NCBI GenBank assembly: GCA_001023535.1
Contig: CP011020.1
Span: 62,001 to 126,000, forward strand
DNA: 64,000 nt
Direction: 5' to 3'
From: Pseudomonas chlororaphis
Lineage (GTDB): Bacteria > Pseudomonadota > Gammaproteobacteria > Pseudomonadales > Pseudomonadaceae
Shown: piece after piece, positions 1-8,724 of the stretch
Layout of the letters: every line of letters begins with the position of its first letter
Position numbering within the stretch: the first letter of the stretch is position 1
The notes under the pieces: model-generated
The model's input: only the letters and a program-made list of their open reading frames with translations
What the model was told of the DNA's origin: nothing
Database searches by the model: none
Program-made: the position numbers and the translations under genes

Positions 1-465
1 ATCCCGGTGCCGGTGCTGCTTTTGCTGGTGCTGCTCGGCGTGTTCAGCTACGTCACCAGCCAGACCGTGTTTGGCCGGCGGGTGTATTCGGTGGGCAGCA
101 ACATGGAAGCCACGCGCCTGTCGGGTATCAACGTGCAAGCAGTGAAACTGTGGATCTTCGGCATCATGGGGGTGATGTGCGCCCTGGCCGGCGTGGTCAA
201 CACCGCGCGCCTGGCAGCGGGTTCGCCCTCGGCCGGCAACATGGGCGAGCTCGATGCCATCGCCGCCTGCTTCATCGGTGGCACTTCGATGCGCGGCGGC
301 TCCGGCACGGTCTACGGCGCCCTCCTCGGCGCGCTGGTCATCACCAGCCTGGACAACGGCATGTCGATGCTCGACGTCGACAGTTACTGGCAGATGATCG
401 TCAAGGGCAGCATCCTGGTGCTGGCGGTGTGGGTCGACGTGAGCACCCGCACCGGACGACGCTGA
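1..465 (+). CDS. xylH: Sugar ABC transporter permease, XylH-like, 3' part
   Basis: This is the C-terminal part of an inner-membrane permease of the ribose/xylose ABC family; the reading frame is open from base 1, so the start lies outside the window. Long hydrophobic stretches alternate with the segment AIAACFIGGTSMRGGSGTVY, the family's conserved loop and helix, followed by the DNGMSML segment that resembles the XylH C-terminus. It ends at TGA 463-465 after a basic tail. The partner ATPase and binding protein would be upstream, outside the window. Assignment to xylose rather than ribose is by resemblance only; family confidence is high, substrate confidence moderate. Confidence 0.75.
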   Translation: MPVPVLLLLVLLGVFSYVTSQTVFGRRVYSVGSNMEATRLSGINVQAVKLWIFGIMGVMCALAGVVNTARLAAGSPSAGNMGELDAIAACFIGGTSMRGGSGTVYGALLGALVITSLDNGMSMLDVDSYWQMIVKGSILVLAVWVDVSTRTGRR

Positions 466-535
466 GCCGGGACTGGCGATGGCCCCGACGCCGTCGCCAC
501 CGCGTGGCACGGCACAGGCCAAGGGCATTTTTTGG

Positions 536-546
536 TCTATAGTTTC
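536..546 (+). promoter_or_regulatory. Promoter-like motif shared with the kinase gene
   Basis: The 11-mer TCTATAGTTTC lies about 120 bases upstream of the GGDEF-EAL gene and contains a TATAGT -10-like hexamer. The same 11-mer, also preceded by T-rich sequence, lies upstream of the paralogous histidine kinase gene on the other strand. No clear -35 hexamer is visible, so the sigma factor is unknown. Confidence 0.45.
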
Positions 547-663
547 CAGCGAACCCGTTGATACACCTTTTCGCATGGACGCAATCGGGAGCTTCGGCCA
601 TCCGTCTCTTCCCCGGCGGATGTCCGCTAACCTGGAATGCCGGTACAACGCACGGAGCACATC

Positions 664-3018
664 ATGTCGATCCAACGGACGAGTGGACTGAGGCAGGCTC
701 GCGGTGTCGCCACCGATGCATCGCCCCGTCCCCCAGCCCGGCTCTTTCGACATGGCCTCGACCGCATAAGGGAAGCCTACGTCCTGCTGCCGCTGCTGGC
801 GCTGCTCCTGCTGATCGCCCTCTGGTCCGCCACCCTCTATCTCATCCAGGTCGAACAAACCCGCGCCCAGCGCAACGCCGCGACATTGAGCCTGGAAATC
901 AGCGCCACCTATGAGGCCCAGATGCTGCGCGCGGTGCGTGAAATCGACCAGACCCTCAAGCTCGTCAAGTACGCCTACGAGGCGCAAGGCGAGCACAACC
1001 CACTCACCGGGCTCAGGGAGCGAGCGCTGTTGCCGCCGGCCCTGTTGTTCGACGTGAGCGTGGTCGACGCCGACGCCCAACTGGTCGCCAGCACCCGCGC
1101 CAACGACACCAGCCATGGCAATGACCGGCAAGAACTGCGCACGCTACGGCACAACGACACGCTGCTGGTCAGCCGTCCCTGGAAAGACCCGCGCACCGGA
1201 GAATGGCGATTGCGCTTCAGCCGGCGCCTCGATGGGCCGCAGGGCACGCTCTCGGGGATGGCCCGCGTCGAGGTGGATGCGGCCTACTTCGTCAGCAGCT
1301 ATGACCCCTCGAAACTTGGCGTCCAAGGGGTACTCGGGCTGCTGGGCACCGACGGGGTGTTCCGGGTCCGGCGCACCGGCGATACCCTGCTGGCGGGCGA
1401 TACGGTCGACTACGCAGCGCTGGTGCCAGACACCGAGGACACCCAGGCGCTGCTGCTGGTCAACCATTGGGACGGCGTGCGCCGCTACACCAGTGCCCGC
1501 CAGCTCTACGACGTTCCTCTGGCGGTGATCGTCGGGCTGTCCGAAGAGGAACAACTGCTTGCCGTGACCCGCCAGGCCCAGGTCTATTTGCATCGAGCCA
1601 CCGCAGCCAGCCTGCTGCTGATCTGCCTGGCGGGCCTGCTCAGCCGGATGAGCTGGCAATTGGCGCAAAGCCGTCTGCAGGCTGCCGAAGCCAAGGTCGC
1701 CTACGCCGAACGCGTCGAATACCTGGCCTACCACGACGGCCTCACCGCGCTGCCGAACCGCAGCCTGTTCAGCAAACTGCTGGTGCAGAACATTCGCGAG
1801 GCCAGCCGTTATCGACGCCAGATGGCCGTACTGTTCCTCGACCTCGACCGCTTCAAACTGATCAACGACACCCTCGGCCACGATGCCGGCGACCAGTTGC
1901 TGCAAGAAGTCGCCCACCGTCTCAAGACCTGTCTGCGCGAAAGCGACATCGTCGCCCGCCTGGGCGGCGACGAATTCGTGATCCTGCTGCCGCAGCTGTC
2001 GGATGAACAGTACGTAGGGGCCACCGCCCAGAAAATCCTCGGGGCGATTGCCAGGCCCTTCAACCTGCAAGGGCAAGAGTTTCGCGTGACCGCCAGCATT
2101 GGCATCAGCCTGTACGACCGCGACGGCCAGGACGAACAGACCCTGAAGAAAAACGCAGACATCGCCATGTACCAGGCCAAGCAGCAGGGCAAGAACACCT
2201 TCCAGTTCTACTCCGAGCGCTTGAACGCCGAATCACTGGAGCGGCAAACCCTCGAACTGGGCTTGCGCCATGCCTTGGAACGGGATGAGTTCAGGCTTCA
2301 CTACCAGGCCAAGCGTGACATCCGCAGCGGGCAGATCACCGGCATGGAAGCGCTGTTGCGCTGGGAACACCCCGACCTTGGCCTGGTGGCGCCTATGCAG
2401 TTCATTCCGGTGGCCGAAGAGACGGGCCTGATCGTGTCCATCGGTCAATGGGTGCTGCGGACGGCTTGCCTGCAAAACGTCGCCTGGCAACAACAGGGAC
2501 TGGCGCGGTTGTGCGTGGCCGTGAACCTGACGGCCCGACAGTTCTTCGACGACGCGCTGCTGAGCGACCTTGTCACTGTCCTGACCGAGACCGGCATGGA
2601 CGCCAACCTGCTGGAACTGGAGATCGCCGAGAGCCTGCTGATGCAGGACGTCAAGGCTGCCCTCCAGGTCCTGACCGGGCTCAAGCAACTGAACGTGCGC
2701 ATCGCCATCGACGATTTCGGCGTCGGCTACTCATCGCTCTCGGCCCTGCAGCAGTTCCCGCTCGACGCCATCAAGATCGACCGCTCGTTCATCCGGGACG
2801 TGGCCCGGGTATCGGAGGACCGGGCCTTGACCGAGGCCATCATCACCATGGGTCGCAGCCTCAGCCTGACGGTGGTGGCCCAGGGCGTGGAAACCAAGGA
2901 GCAAGCCGACTTCCTGCGGGACAACGCCTGCGATGAGTTCCAGGGGTTCTACTTCAACAAGCCGATGCCCGCCGACCAGTTCCAGGCCTTGCTGCAAGCG
3001 CAAGCGCCTCACCCCTAG
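664..3018 (+). CDS. Membrane sensor diguanylate cyclase / phosphodiesterase (GGDEF-EAL)
   Basis: A 784-residue inner-membrane c-di-GMP enzyme. The order is: cytoplasmic N-terminus, TM helix (about 45-65), periplasmic Cache-like sensor (about 70-310), second TM helix, GGDEF domain, EAL domain. The GGDEF motif is intact at residues 434-438, with an RESD inhibitory-site motif five residues before it. The EAL motif is intact at 562-564 and DDFGVGYSSL is present, so both activities are possible. I chose ATG 664 because GGAG lies just upstream and it aligns with the start of the paralogous kinase at 4902-6791. The two proteins share nearly the whole sensor half. It ends three bases from the convergent binding-protein gene. 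Confidence 0.93.
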   Translation: MSIQRTSGLRQARGVATDASPRPPARLFRHGLDRIREAYVLLPLLALLLLIALWSATLYLIQVEQTRAQRNAATLSLEISATYEAQMLRAVREIDQTLKLVKYAYEAQGEHNPLTGLRERALLPPALLFDVSVVDADAQLVASTRANDTSHGNDRQELRTLRHNDTLLVSRPWKDPRTGEWRLRFSRRLDGPQGTLSGMARVEVDAAYFVSSYDPSKLGVQGVLGLLGTDGVFRVRRTGDTLLAGDTVDYAALVPDTEDTQALLLVNHWDGVRRYTSARQLYDVPLAVIVGLSEEEQLLAVTRQAQVYLHRATAASLLLICLAGLLSRMSWQLAQSRLQAAEAKVAYAERVEYLAYHDGLTALPNRSLFSKLLVQNIREASRYRRQMAVLFLDLDRFKLINDTLGHDAGDQLLQEVAHRLKTCLRESDIVARLGGDEFVILLPQLSDEQYVGATAQKILGAIARPFNLQGQEFRVTASIGISLYDRDGQDEQTLKKNADIAMYQAKQQGKNTFQFYSERLNAESLERQTLELGLRHALERDEFRLHYQAKRDIRSGQITGMEALLRWEHPDLGLVAPMQFIPVAEETGLIVSIGQWVLRTACLQNVAWQQQGLARLCVAVNLTARQFFDDALLSDLVTVLTETGMDANLLELEIAESLLMQDVKAALQVLTGLKQLNVRIAIDDFGVGYSSLSALQQFPLDAIKIDRSFIRDVARVSEDRALTEAIITMGRSLSLTVVAQGVETKEQADFLRDNACDEFQGFYFNKPMPADQFQALLQAQAPHP

Positions 3019-3021
3019 CCC

Positions 3022-3471
3022 TCACGGCGGATCCGCCGGCAGCACCCGGACGCTGTCGTCCACGTCTCGCGCATCGATGTAGCCGACACTGTCGAGATGG
3101 CCGGCCAGATACCTCTTCACCTCCGCGCTGCTGCCAAGGGTTTCCGGCGGTTGGCCCCGACCGGTAAAAATGATCTTCGACCAGTGCGCCTTGAGCTGGG
3201 CGGCGGACTTGCCGGTGAAGCGGGTGTAAAACTCGTCGCGAATCGCCGAGCCCTCGGGCAAATCAATGGGAACGGCCTGCCCGCCATCGGGAAAACGATT
3301 GGTCTTGCCCAGGAAGATATTCGCCACCTGGCTGCCCGCCAGCGTCTTCACCGGGCTGGCACTGGCAACGACCACCACCACCTCGGCCATCGCCAGCGTG
3401 CTGCCAGCGGACAATACGACGCCTGCCACCGCACACCCGGTGTGCTTGAGAAAGCGCATGATCGGGCCCAT
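3022..3471 (-). CDS. Small periplasmic phosphate-binding-like protein
   Basis: A 149-residue exported protein with a signal peptide ending near TLAMA. The rest resembles one lobe of a PstS-like binding protein: VVVVASASPVKTL, then IFLGKTNRFPDG and EFYTRFTGKS. It is about half the length of a transport-type PstS, and no ABC permease or ATPase is nearby, so a sensory or ligand-presenting role is more likely than uptake. Its ATG overlaps the stop of the porin gene (TGATG), which suggests translational coupling; a second Met four codons in (3459) is the alternative start. Ligand unknown. Confidence 0.75.
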   Translation of the reverse strand: MGPIMRFLKHTGCAVAGVVLSAGSTLAMAEVVVVVASASPVKTLAGSQVANIFLGKTNRFPDGGQAVPIDLPEGSAIRDEFYTRFTGKSAAQLKAHWSKIIFTGRGQPPETLGSSAEVKRYLAGHLDSVGYIDARDVDDSVRVLPADPP

Positions 3472-4709
3472 CAGAACACGAAATCCACGGCGACGCTGAG
3501 CAGGCTGAACGAGCCACCGGGCTCGAAGTCCGGCTGGAAATTGGTCAACGGTCCAGTGGCGGTGCTGCCAAGGCGTGTGTGGTCGTACTGCAGCTTGGCG
3601 TCCATGTTCTTGGTGAAGTCCCAGCGCACGCCCAGGGACAGGGTCTGCTGGCGGCTGCCTGAGCCGAGGATGCCGTTGAGCGCGCCGTTGAGCTCACCCG
3701 CCGGCCCCACGAGCTCAGGCGGCAGGTTCGAGGTGTCCAGCCCCTCGGCGGACGTTTCGCTCAGGGTCTTGGAACGTGCATAGGTGATATAGGGTGTGAA
3801 CGCATTGATCCTGTAGCCGCTGCTGACGTACCAGGCGCTCATCTCGCCAAACGCCGCGTGGCTTTTGAAATGCCCCCATTCGCCCATGACGAACCAGTCG
3901 CCTGGATCGTAGATGGCGCCCACGCCGACGAAGTTGAAATGCTTGCCTTTGGTGTCATAGCGGTCGGCAATGTCGTTGCCCTGCGCGCCGAACTGCCGGA
4001 AATCATCGAACAGCGGGTTGAAGGGCTCGTAGGTCAAATGCGTCTGCTGGAAGGTGATGCGCGTGGTCAAGGCGCCGTATTCGGTCAGGTTGGAAACGCC
4101 CCACGATTCCCGGGCGCGGGTTTCACCCGTGCCGTGGGGCATCTTCACCGTGCTCTGGCCCACGTTGCCCTGCACCGTGTTGGCAACATCGCCCACGTGC
4201 AGCCGGTAGCTGAGATCCATGCCGTCGGTGCTGGTCACAGGGATCATGCTGTAGACCTCGCCCGGCGGCCGTACCCAGGGGAGCGTGTAGCCGACCTTGC
4301 GAGTGTCGGAAAACAGGAAGGCCGGCTGCACCGTGCGACCGATGCGCAGGCTGAAATCCGGCGTGACCTGGTACTTGAAGTTCGCCCACTCCAGGGAGGG
4401 CCGGTAACTGTTGTCGTAACGTTGTTCCGAAATGACCTGCACCACCGCAGAAAGCTGCGGGTTGAAACGGGCGGTCAGCTGGGCACCGATCAGGCTGTCG
4501 ACATCGGAGCTCCATTCGCGGGTGTGCCCGGCACCATTGGGCTTGTAGATGCTGGAGGTGTAGTCGGCGTTTTTCTCGTTGGAGTGAACCATCCCCACCG
4601 TGCCGAAGCTGCTCACTGAAAACGTCGGGCCCTGGGCGTCGGCGGCGTGCGCGGTGCAGGCGTACAGGGCCATCACGGCCAACGCCAGGGGGTTGAGTCG
4701 TGGCGTCAT
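3471..4709 (-). CDS. Outer-membrane porin-like beta-barrel protein
   Basis: A 412-residue protein with a signal peptide (cleavage near AHAAD). It has many alternating aromatic/polar beta-strand patterns and a C-terminal Phe (VDFVF), the usual signal for the BAM machinery. No named porin family is recognised with certainty. It lies directly upstream of, and overlaps, the small binding-protein gene, and is 192 bases downstream of the kinase gene on the same strand, so the three may be co-transcribed. The context suggests an outer-membrane partner of the kinase/GGDEF-EAL sensor pair, but that is inference. Confidence 0.75.
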   Translation of the reverse strand: MTPRLNPLALAVMALYACTAHAADAQGPTFSVSSFGTVGMVHSNEKNADYTSSIYKPNGAGHTREWSSDVDSLIGAQLTARFNPQLSAVVQVISEQRYDNSYRPSLEWANFKYQVTPDFSLRIGRTVQPAFLFSDTRKVGYTLPWVRPPGEVYSMIPVTSTDGMDLSYRLHVGDVANTVQGNVGQSTVKMPHGTGETRARESWGVSNLTEYGALTTRITFQQTHLTYEPFNPLFDDFRQFGAQGNDIADRYDTKGKHFNFVGVGAIYDPGDWFVMGEWGHFKSHAAFGEMSAWYVSSGYRINAFTPYITYARSKTLSETSAEGLDTSNLPPELVGPAGELNGALNGILGSGSRQQTLSLGVRWDFTKNMDAKLQYDHTRLGSTATGPLTNFQPDFEPGGSFSLLSVAVDFVF

Positions 4710-4901
4710 GGGTCAGTGCAGCCCTATGGCAAGGGAGATTTCAGCCAGGCTCGCTGGCGCCCTGGAACGTGTAACGACATTGATTGCGCAATTGCCCGGG
4801 GAGACTGCCACCATGCGTTCTAATCCTTGTAACGTTGGCTCAGTAGGCATTCGGTGATGCCACGAACGACATTGTAGTCGACAAACCGCCACCCGCCCGG
4901 C

Positions 4902-6791
4902 TCATGCCCGGCCGGTCGGGCCCGAAGGCCGAGTGGGCAGTTCCAGGGTGAAGGTGGCGCCCTGCCCCGGCCCGGCACTCTGGACCTTCAATGCCCCGCC
5001 CATCTCCATGGCGGCCAGCACACAACTGTGCAGGCCGAAACCGTGGCCATCCTTGCGGGTGGTGAAGCCGTGGGCAAAGATGCGCGTCAGGTTGCCCTCG
5101 GCGATCCCCTCGCCATTGTCGATCACCCGGATTATCAAGGTCTGTTCCGTGTTCAGCTCGCCCTGCAAGGTGATCACCGGGGGCCGATCCGCCATGTCGA
5201 CCATCGCGTTGCCTGCATTCTTGATCAGGTTGACCAGGATCATCAGCACCCGGTGCTTGTCCAACTCAACCGCCGGCAAGCCTGTGAACGCCTTCTGCAC
5301 CGTGACGTGGCGGGTCGTGAGCACGCCGGCGTTCATGCGTAACGCATCCTCGATCAGTTGCTGGACCTGCACGGTCTCGCGCAGGCTGGAAGCGCCTGAA
5401 TACGATTGTTGGGCCGCCACGACTTCCTTGATGTGATCGATGCTCTTGGTCAACTGCTCAAGCTCTTCGGCCATGCTCTTCTGCTCGACCGCCAAGGCCT
5501 CCACCACCTGGTTCAGGTAGCCGGGCAGCAACCTGCCTTTCTCGTCCTGCGAGATGAAATGGCCGAGGTCCTCGGTGTGCTGGTTCATCAACTGCATCGC
5601 CTTGCCCAGGCCCAAGGCTTTACTGGTGCGCAGTTTTTGCGTCAGCACCTCGGCGCAAACGTTGACGCTGTTGAGAACGTTGCCCACGTTGTGCAGCACG
5701 TTGGTGGCGATCTCGGCCATGCCGGCCTGGCGGGCGACGGCCACCAACTGGGTCTGGGCTTCAGCGGTGCGCAAGCGACTCTGTGCCAGTTGCCAGCTCA
5801 TGCGGCTCAGCAACACCACCAGGAACATCAACACCAGACTGCCGGCCGCGGCCCGCCACACATAGGTTTGGGCTTGCTGGGTGACGGCCGCCAGTTGCTC
5901 CTGCTCGGACAACCCGACGATCACCGCCAGCGGCAGGTCATAGAGCTGCCGAGCGCTGGTGTAGCGGCGTACGCCGTCCCAATCGTTGGTCAGCAGCAGC
6001 GCCTGGGTGTCCTCGGTGTCCGGCACCAGCGCCGCGTAATCCACCGTGTCACCGGCCTGCACCGTCTCCCCGGTGCGCCGCACCCGGAACACGCCGTCGG
6101 TGCCCAGCAACCCGAAGACGCCCTGCTCGCCGAGCTTCGAGGCATCGTAGCTGCTGACAAAATAGTTCGCGTCAACCTCGACCCTGGCGACCCCCGCGAA
6201 CCCGCCATCGGCCGAACTGAGGCGCCGGCTGAAGCGCAACCGCCATTCGCCGTTGAGCGGGTTTCTCCAGGGGCGGCTGATCAATAGCGTGTCGTCGCGC
6301 CGCAACGTGCGCAGGTCGTCCGCGTCGTCGACCACTTCCGTTTCGTTGGCCCGGGTGCTGGCCACCAACCTGGCATCGGCGTCGATCACGCTTACGTCAA
6401 ACAACAGCGACGGCGGCAACAATGCCCGCTCCTTCAGCCTGGGCAGCGGGTTGCGCTGGCCTTCGGCCTCGTAGGTGTACTTGACGAGCTTGAGGGTCTG
6501 GTCGATTTCATGGACCGCCCGCAGCATCTGGGCTTCATAGGTCGCGCTGACTTCCAGGCTGACTGCCGCCGCGTTATGCCGCGCCCGGGTCAGTTCGCTG
6601 GTGATGAGGTACAGCGTCGTCAGCCAGATGGCCAACAACAGGAAAACCGCCAGCAGCGGAAACAGGACATAGGCCTCCTTGGCATGACCGAGCCCACGCC
6701 GCAAGACGCGGCCCATGGCCTGGGAGACCGTCTCCGCGGACCTGGCGATACCGGAGGCCAACCTCAGTCCATCTGGCCGTTGAAACGACAT
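4902..6791 (-). CDS. Membrane sensor histidine kinase sharing its sensor with the GGDEF-EAL protein
   Basis: A 629-residue inner-membrane kinase. The first 345 or so residues (TM, Cache-like periplasmic sensor, TM) are nearly colinear with the GGDEF-EAL protein at 664-3018, sharing blocks such as SATYEAQMLRAV and YDLPLAVIVGLSE. The C-terminal half is a kinase: the probable H-box is ATNVLHNVGNVLNSV, followed by a long helical region, an N-box (NLIKNAGNAM), DNGEGI, and HGFGLHS. There is no receiver domain and no response regulator next door. ATG 6791 is preceded by GGGAGC and matches the paralogue's start. Upstream lies the same TCTATAGTTTC motif. Confidence 0.9.
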   Translation of the reverse strand: MSFQRPDGLRLASGIARSAETVSQAMGRVLRRGLGHAKEAYVLFPLLAVFLLLAIWLTTLYLITSELTRARHNAAAVSLEVSATYEAQMLRAVHEIDQTLKLVKYTYEAEGQRNPLPRLKERALLPPSLLFDVSVIDADARLVASTRANETEVVDDADDLRTLRRDDTLLISRPWRNPLNGEWRLRFSRRLSSADGGFAGVARVEVDANYFVSSYDASKLGEQGVFGLLGTDGVFRVRRTGETVQAGDTVDYAALVPDTEDTQALLLTNDWDGVRRYTSARQLYDLPLAVIVGLSEQEQLAAVTQQAQTYVWRAAAGSLVLMFLVVLLSRMSWQLAQSRLRTAEAQTQLVAVARQAGMAEIATNVLHNVGNVLNSVNVCAEVLTQKLRTSKALGLGKAMQLMNQHTEDLGHFISQDEKGRLLPGYLNQVVEALAVEQKSMAEELEQLTKSIDHIKEVVAAQQSYSGASSLRETVQVQQLIEDALRMNAGVLTTRHVTVQKAFTGLPAVELDKHRVLMILVNLIKNAGNAMVDMADRPPVITLQGELNTEQTLIIRVIDNGEGIAEGNLTRIFAHGFTTRKDGHGFGLHSCVLAAMEMGGALKVQSAGPGQGATFTLELPTRPSGPTGRA

Positions 6792-6854
6792 GATGCGCTC
6801 CCTGCGTTGAACCGGCGTGTTCCTTGCGGCGTTCGGGCAAAACGATTGACTGGA

Positions 6855-6865
6855 GAAACTATAGA
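6855..6865 (-). promoter_or_regulatory. Promoter-like motif shared with the GGDEF-EAL gene
   Basis: Read on the minus strand this is TCTATAGTTTC, identical to the 11-mer at 536-546 and also preceded by a T-rich run. It lies about 65 bases before the kinase start. Its conservation between the two paralogues suggests a duplicated or co-selected promoter. Confidence 0.45.
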
Positions 6866-6962
6866 TCACAAAACCGGTGCGGGCGTCGGGTGCTCAACAG
6901 CGAATGAGCGAACGAAACGCTTCCGAAAATCTCGCCGAAACCCACCCTGCCCGCTCCCACAG

Positions 6963-7437
6963 AGGATTGGGTGTGTACGCCGCCTTCGCATACACCACCA
7001 AGACCTGTGGGAGCGGGCTTGCCCGCGAAGACGTCGGTACATTCAACATCCTCTTGGCTGACACTCCGCTTTCGCGGGCAAGCCCGCTCCCACAGAGGAT
7101 TGGGGGTGTACGCAGCCTTTGCATACACCAGCAAGACCTGTGGGAGCGGGCTTGCCCGCGAAGACGGCGGCACATTCAGCATCTTCATGACAGACACTCC
7201 GCTTTCGCGGGCAAGCCCGCTCCCACCCAGGATTTGGGTGTACGCAGCCTTTGCATACACCAGCAAGACCTGTGAGAGCGGGCTTGCCCGCGAAGACGTC
7301 GGTACATTCAACATCCTCTTGGCTGACACTCCGCTTTCGCGGGCAAGCCCGCTCCCACACAGGATTTGGGGGTGCGCGCAGCCTTTGCATGCACCAGCAA
7401 GACCTGTGGGAGCCGGCAGACAAGCTTGCCCGCGATG
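6963..7437. repeat. Tandem BIME array, about 3.6 units of 133 bases
   Basis: Each unit starts GGATTTGGGTGTACGCAGCC or a close variant. It contains TGTGGGAGCGGGCTTGCCCG, a 45-base spacer, and the inverted copy CGGGCAAGCCCGCTCCCACA. Units run roughly 6963-7095, 7096-7229, 7230-7361 and a partial 7362-7437. Units 1 and 3 share the spacer text GTCGGTACATTCAACATCCT, while unit 2 differs, which suggests block duplication. These are Pseudomonas REP elements arranged as BIMEs. No REP-associated transposase is seen nearby. The 6792-6962 stretch holds only the kinase promoter region. Confidence 0.93.
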
Positions 7438-7499
7438 TTCAAGCACGCACAAAATGCTCGTCTCTTTCTGGCTGCACCTTGATCAGGACGAAAGACCCC

Positions 7500-8639
7500 A
7501 TGCACATCAAACCGTTTTCCATCGACATCCCCGAAGACGCGCTGGCGGACCTGCGGCATCGCCTGTTGAATGCGCGGCTCCCAGAGCCGCTGGCCGGGCA
7601 AGGCTGGACTGAGGGCATGGACATCAACGTGCTACGCGACCTGCTCGCCTATTGGTCGACAACCTTCGACTGGCGCGCCAAGGAAGCGGCGCTCAATCGC
7701 CTGCCGCAGTTTGTCGCCGATGTCGACGGCCAGCGCGTTCACTTCATTCATCAACGCGGTGTGGGCCCGGCCCCCATGCCGTTGATCCTGACCCACGGCT
7801 GGCCCGGTTCCTTTACCGAGATGCAGCACATCATCCCGCTGTTGACCGACCCGGCCAGTCATGGCGGTGACCCGGCGGACGCCTTCGATGTGGTCGTGCC
7901 GTCCCTGCCCGGCTACACCTTTTCTGCGCCATTCCAGCAACCCGGCAACGGCCCTTACGAAGTGGCCCGTTTGTGGGGCGAGTTGATGAGCGGGTTGGGT
8001 TATGAGCGCTTCGGTGCCCAGGGCGGAGACATCGGCGCGGGGGTTTCGACCTGGCTCGGCGTGCGGTTTCCCGAGCGGGTGAAGGGTATCCATCTCAATT
8101 ACATCCCGGCTTCCTACCGCCCACCCCTTGGCGAAACCGAGCCACCGCTGACCGAAGTCGAAACCGCCTTCCTGCAACACGCCGCTGCTTTTGCCGATGC
8201 CGAAGGCGCCTACGGGCATATCCAACGCACCAAACCCCAAAGCCTTGCGGTAGGCCTGAATGACTCGCCGGCCGGTTTGCTGGCCTGGATGGGCGAGAAG
8301 ATCCTGTCCTGGTGCGACACCCGCCCGGCCATTGATCACGATTGGCTGCTGACCAACGTCACGCTGTACTGGCTGACGAACTGCATCGGCTCGTCGTTCC
8401 GGCAGTACGTGGAAGGCAGCAAGCGACCGCTCGCGTTCGGCCATGAGGAGCGGGTGAGACCTGCGGTCGGCGTGGCGGTGTTTCCCAAGGAACTGCCCAT
8501 GCCGCCCCGCAGTTGGGTGGAACGTTGCTGCGATGTGAAACGCTGGAGCGTGATGCCGAAGGGCGGGCATTTTGCGGCGTTGGAACAGCCGCAGTTATTG
8601 GCCGAGGACATCAGGGCGTTTTTTCGGGATTTGCGGTAG
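7500..8639 (+). CDS. Epoxide hydrolase, alpha/beta-hydrolase with N-terminal EHN domain
   Basis: A 379-residue cytoplasmic enzyme of the microsomal-type epoxide hydrolase family, which opens epoxides to diols. It has the N-terminal cap (FSIDIPEDALADLRHRLLNA), the oxyanion motif HGWPGS, the nucleophile Asp in AQGGDIGAG, and a C-terminal catalytic His in PKGGHFAALE. All key residues are present. ATG 7500 follows AGGACGA at good spacing; the open frame extends upstream only into the BIME array. It stands alone, with no operon partner. Natural substrate unknown. Confidence 0.9.
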   Translation: MHIKPFSIDIPEDALADLRHRLLNARLPEPLAGQGWTEGMDINVLRDLLAYWSTTFDWRAKEAALNRLPQFVADVDGQRVHFIHQRGVGPAPMPLILTHGWPGSFTEMQHIIPLLTDPASHGGDPADAFDVVVPSLPGYTFSAPFQQPGNGPYEVARLWGELMSGLGYERFGAQGGDIGAGVSTWLGVRFPERVKGIHLNYIPASYRPPLGETEPPLTEVETAFLQHAAAFADAEGAYGHIQRTKPQSLAVGLNDSPAGLLAWMGEKILSWCDTRPAIDHDWLLTNVTLYWLTNCIGSSFRQYVEGSKRPLAFGHEERVRPAVGVAVFPKELPMPPRSWVERCCDVKRWSVMPKGGHFAALEQPQLLAEDIRAFFRDLR

Positions 8640-8724
8640 CACCACGCCGGAACACTGGACCTGAATGTCCGCTGAGCCAATGGCATGGAGAGATTCACAT
8701 GGAAGTCCGTAAGCCGCTGCAGCC

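Noticed and set aside
6963..7437. Regular repeats that could be taken for a CRISPR array
   Set aside because: Repeats alternate in orientation, carry REP-type arms, and the spacers are themselves repeated; no cas genes are near.
6859..7452. Open frames across the BIME array on both strands
   Set aside because: They are translations of repeats (recurring SRASPLP and GSGLAR strings) with no gene-like signals.
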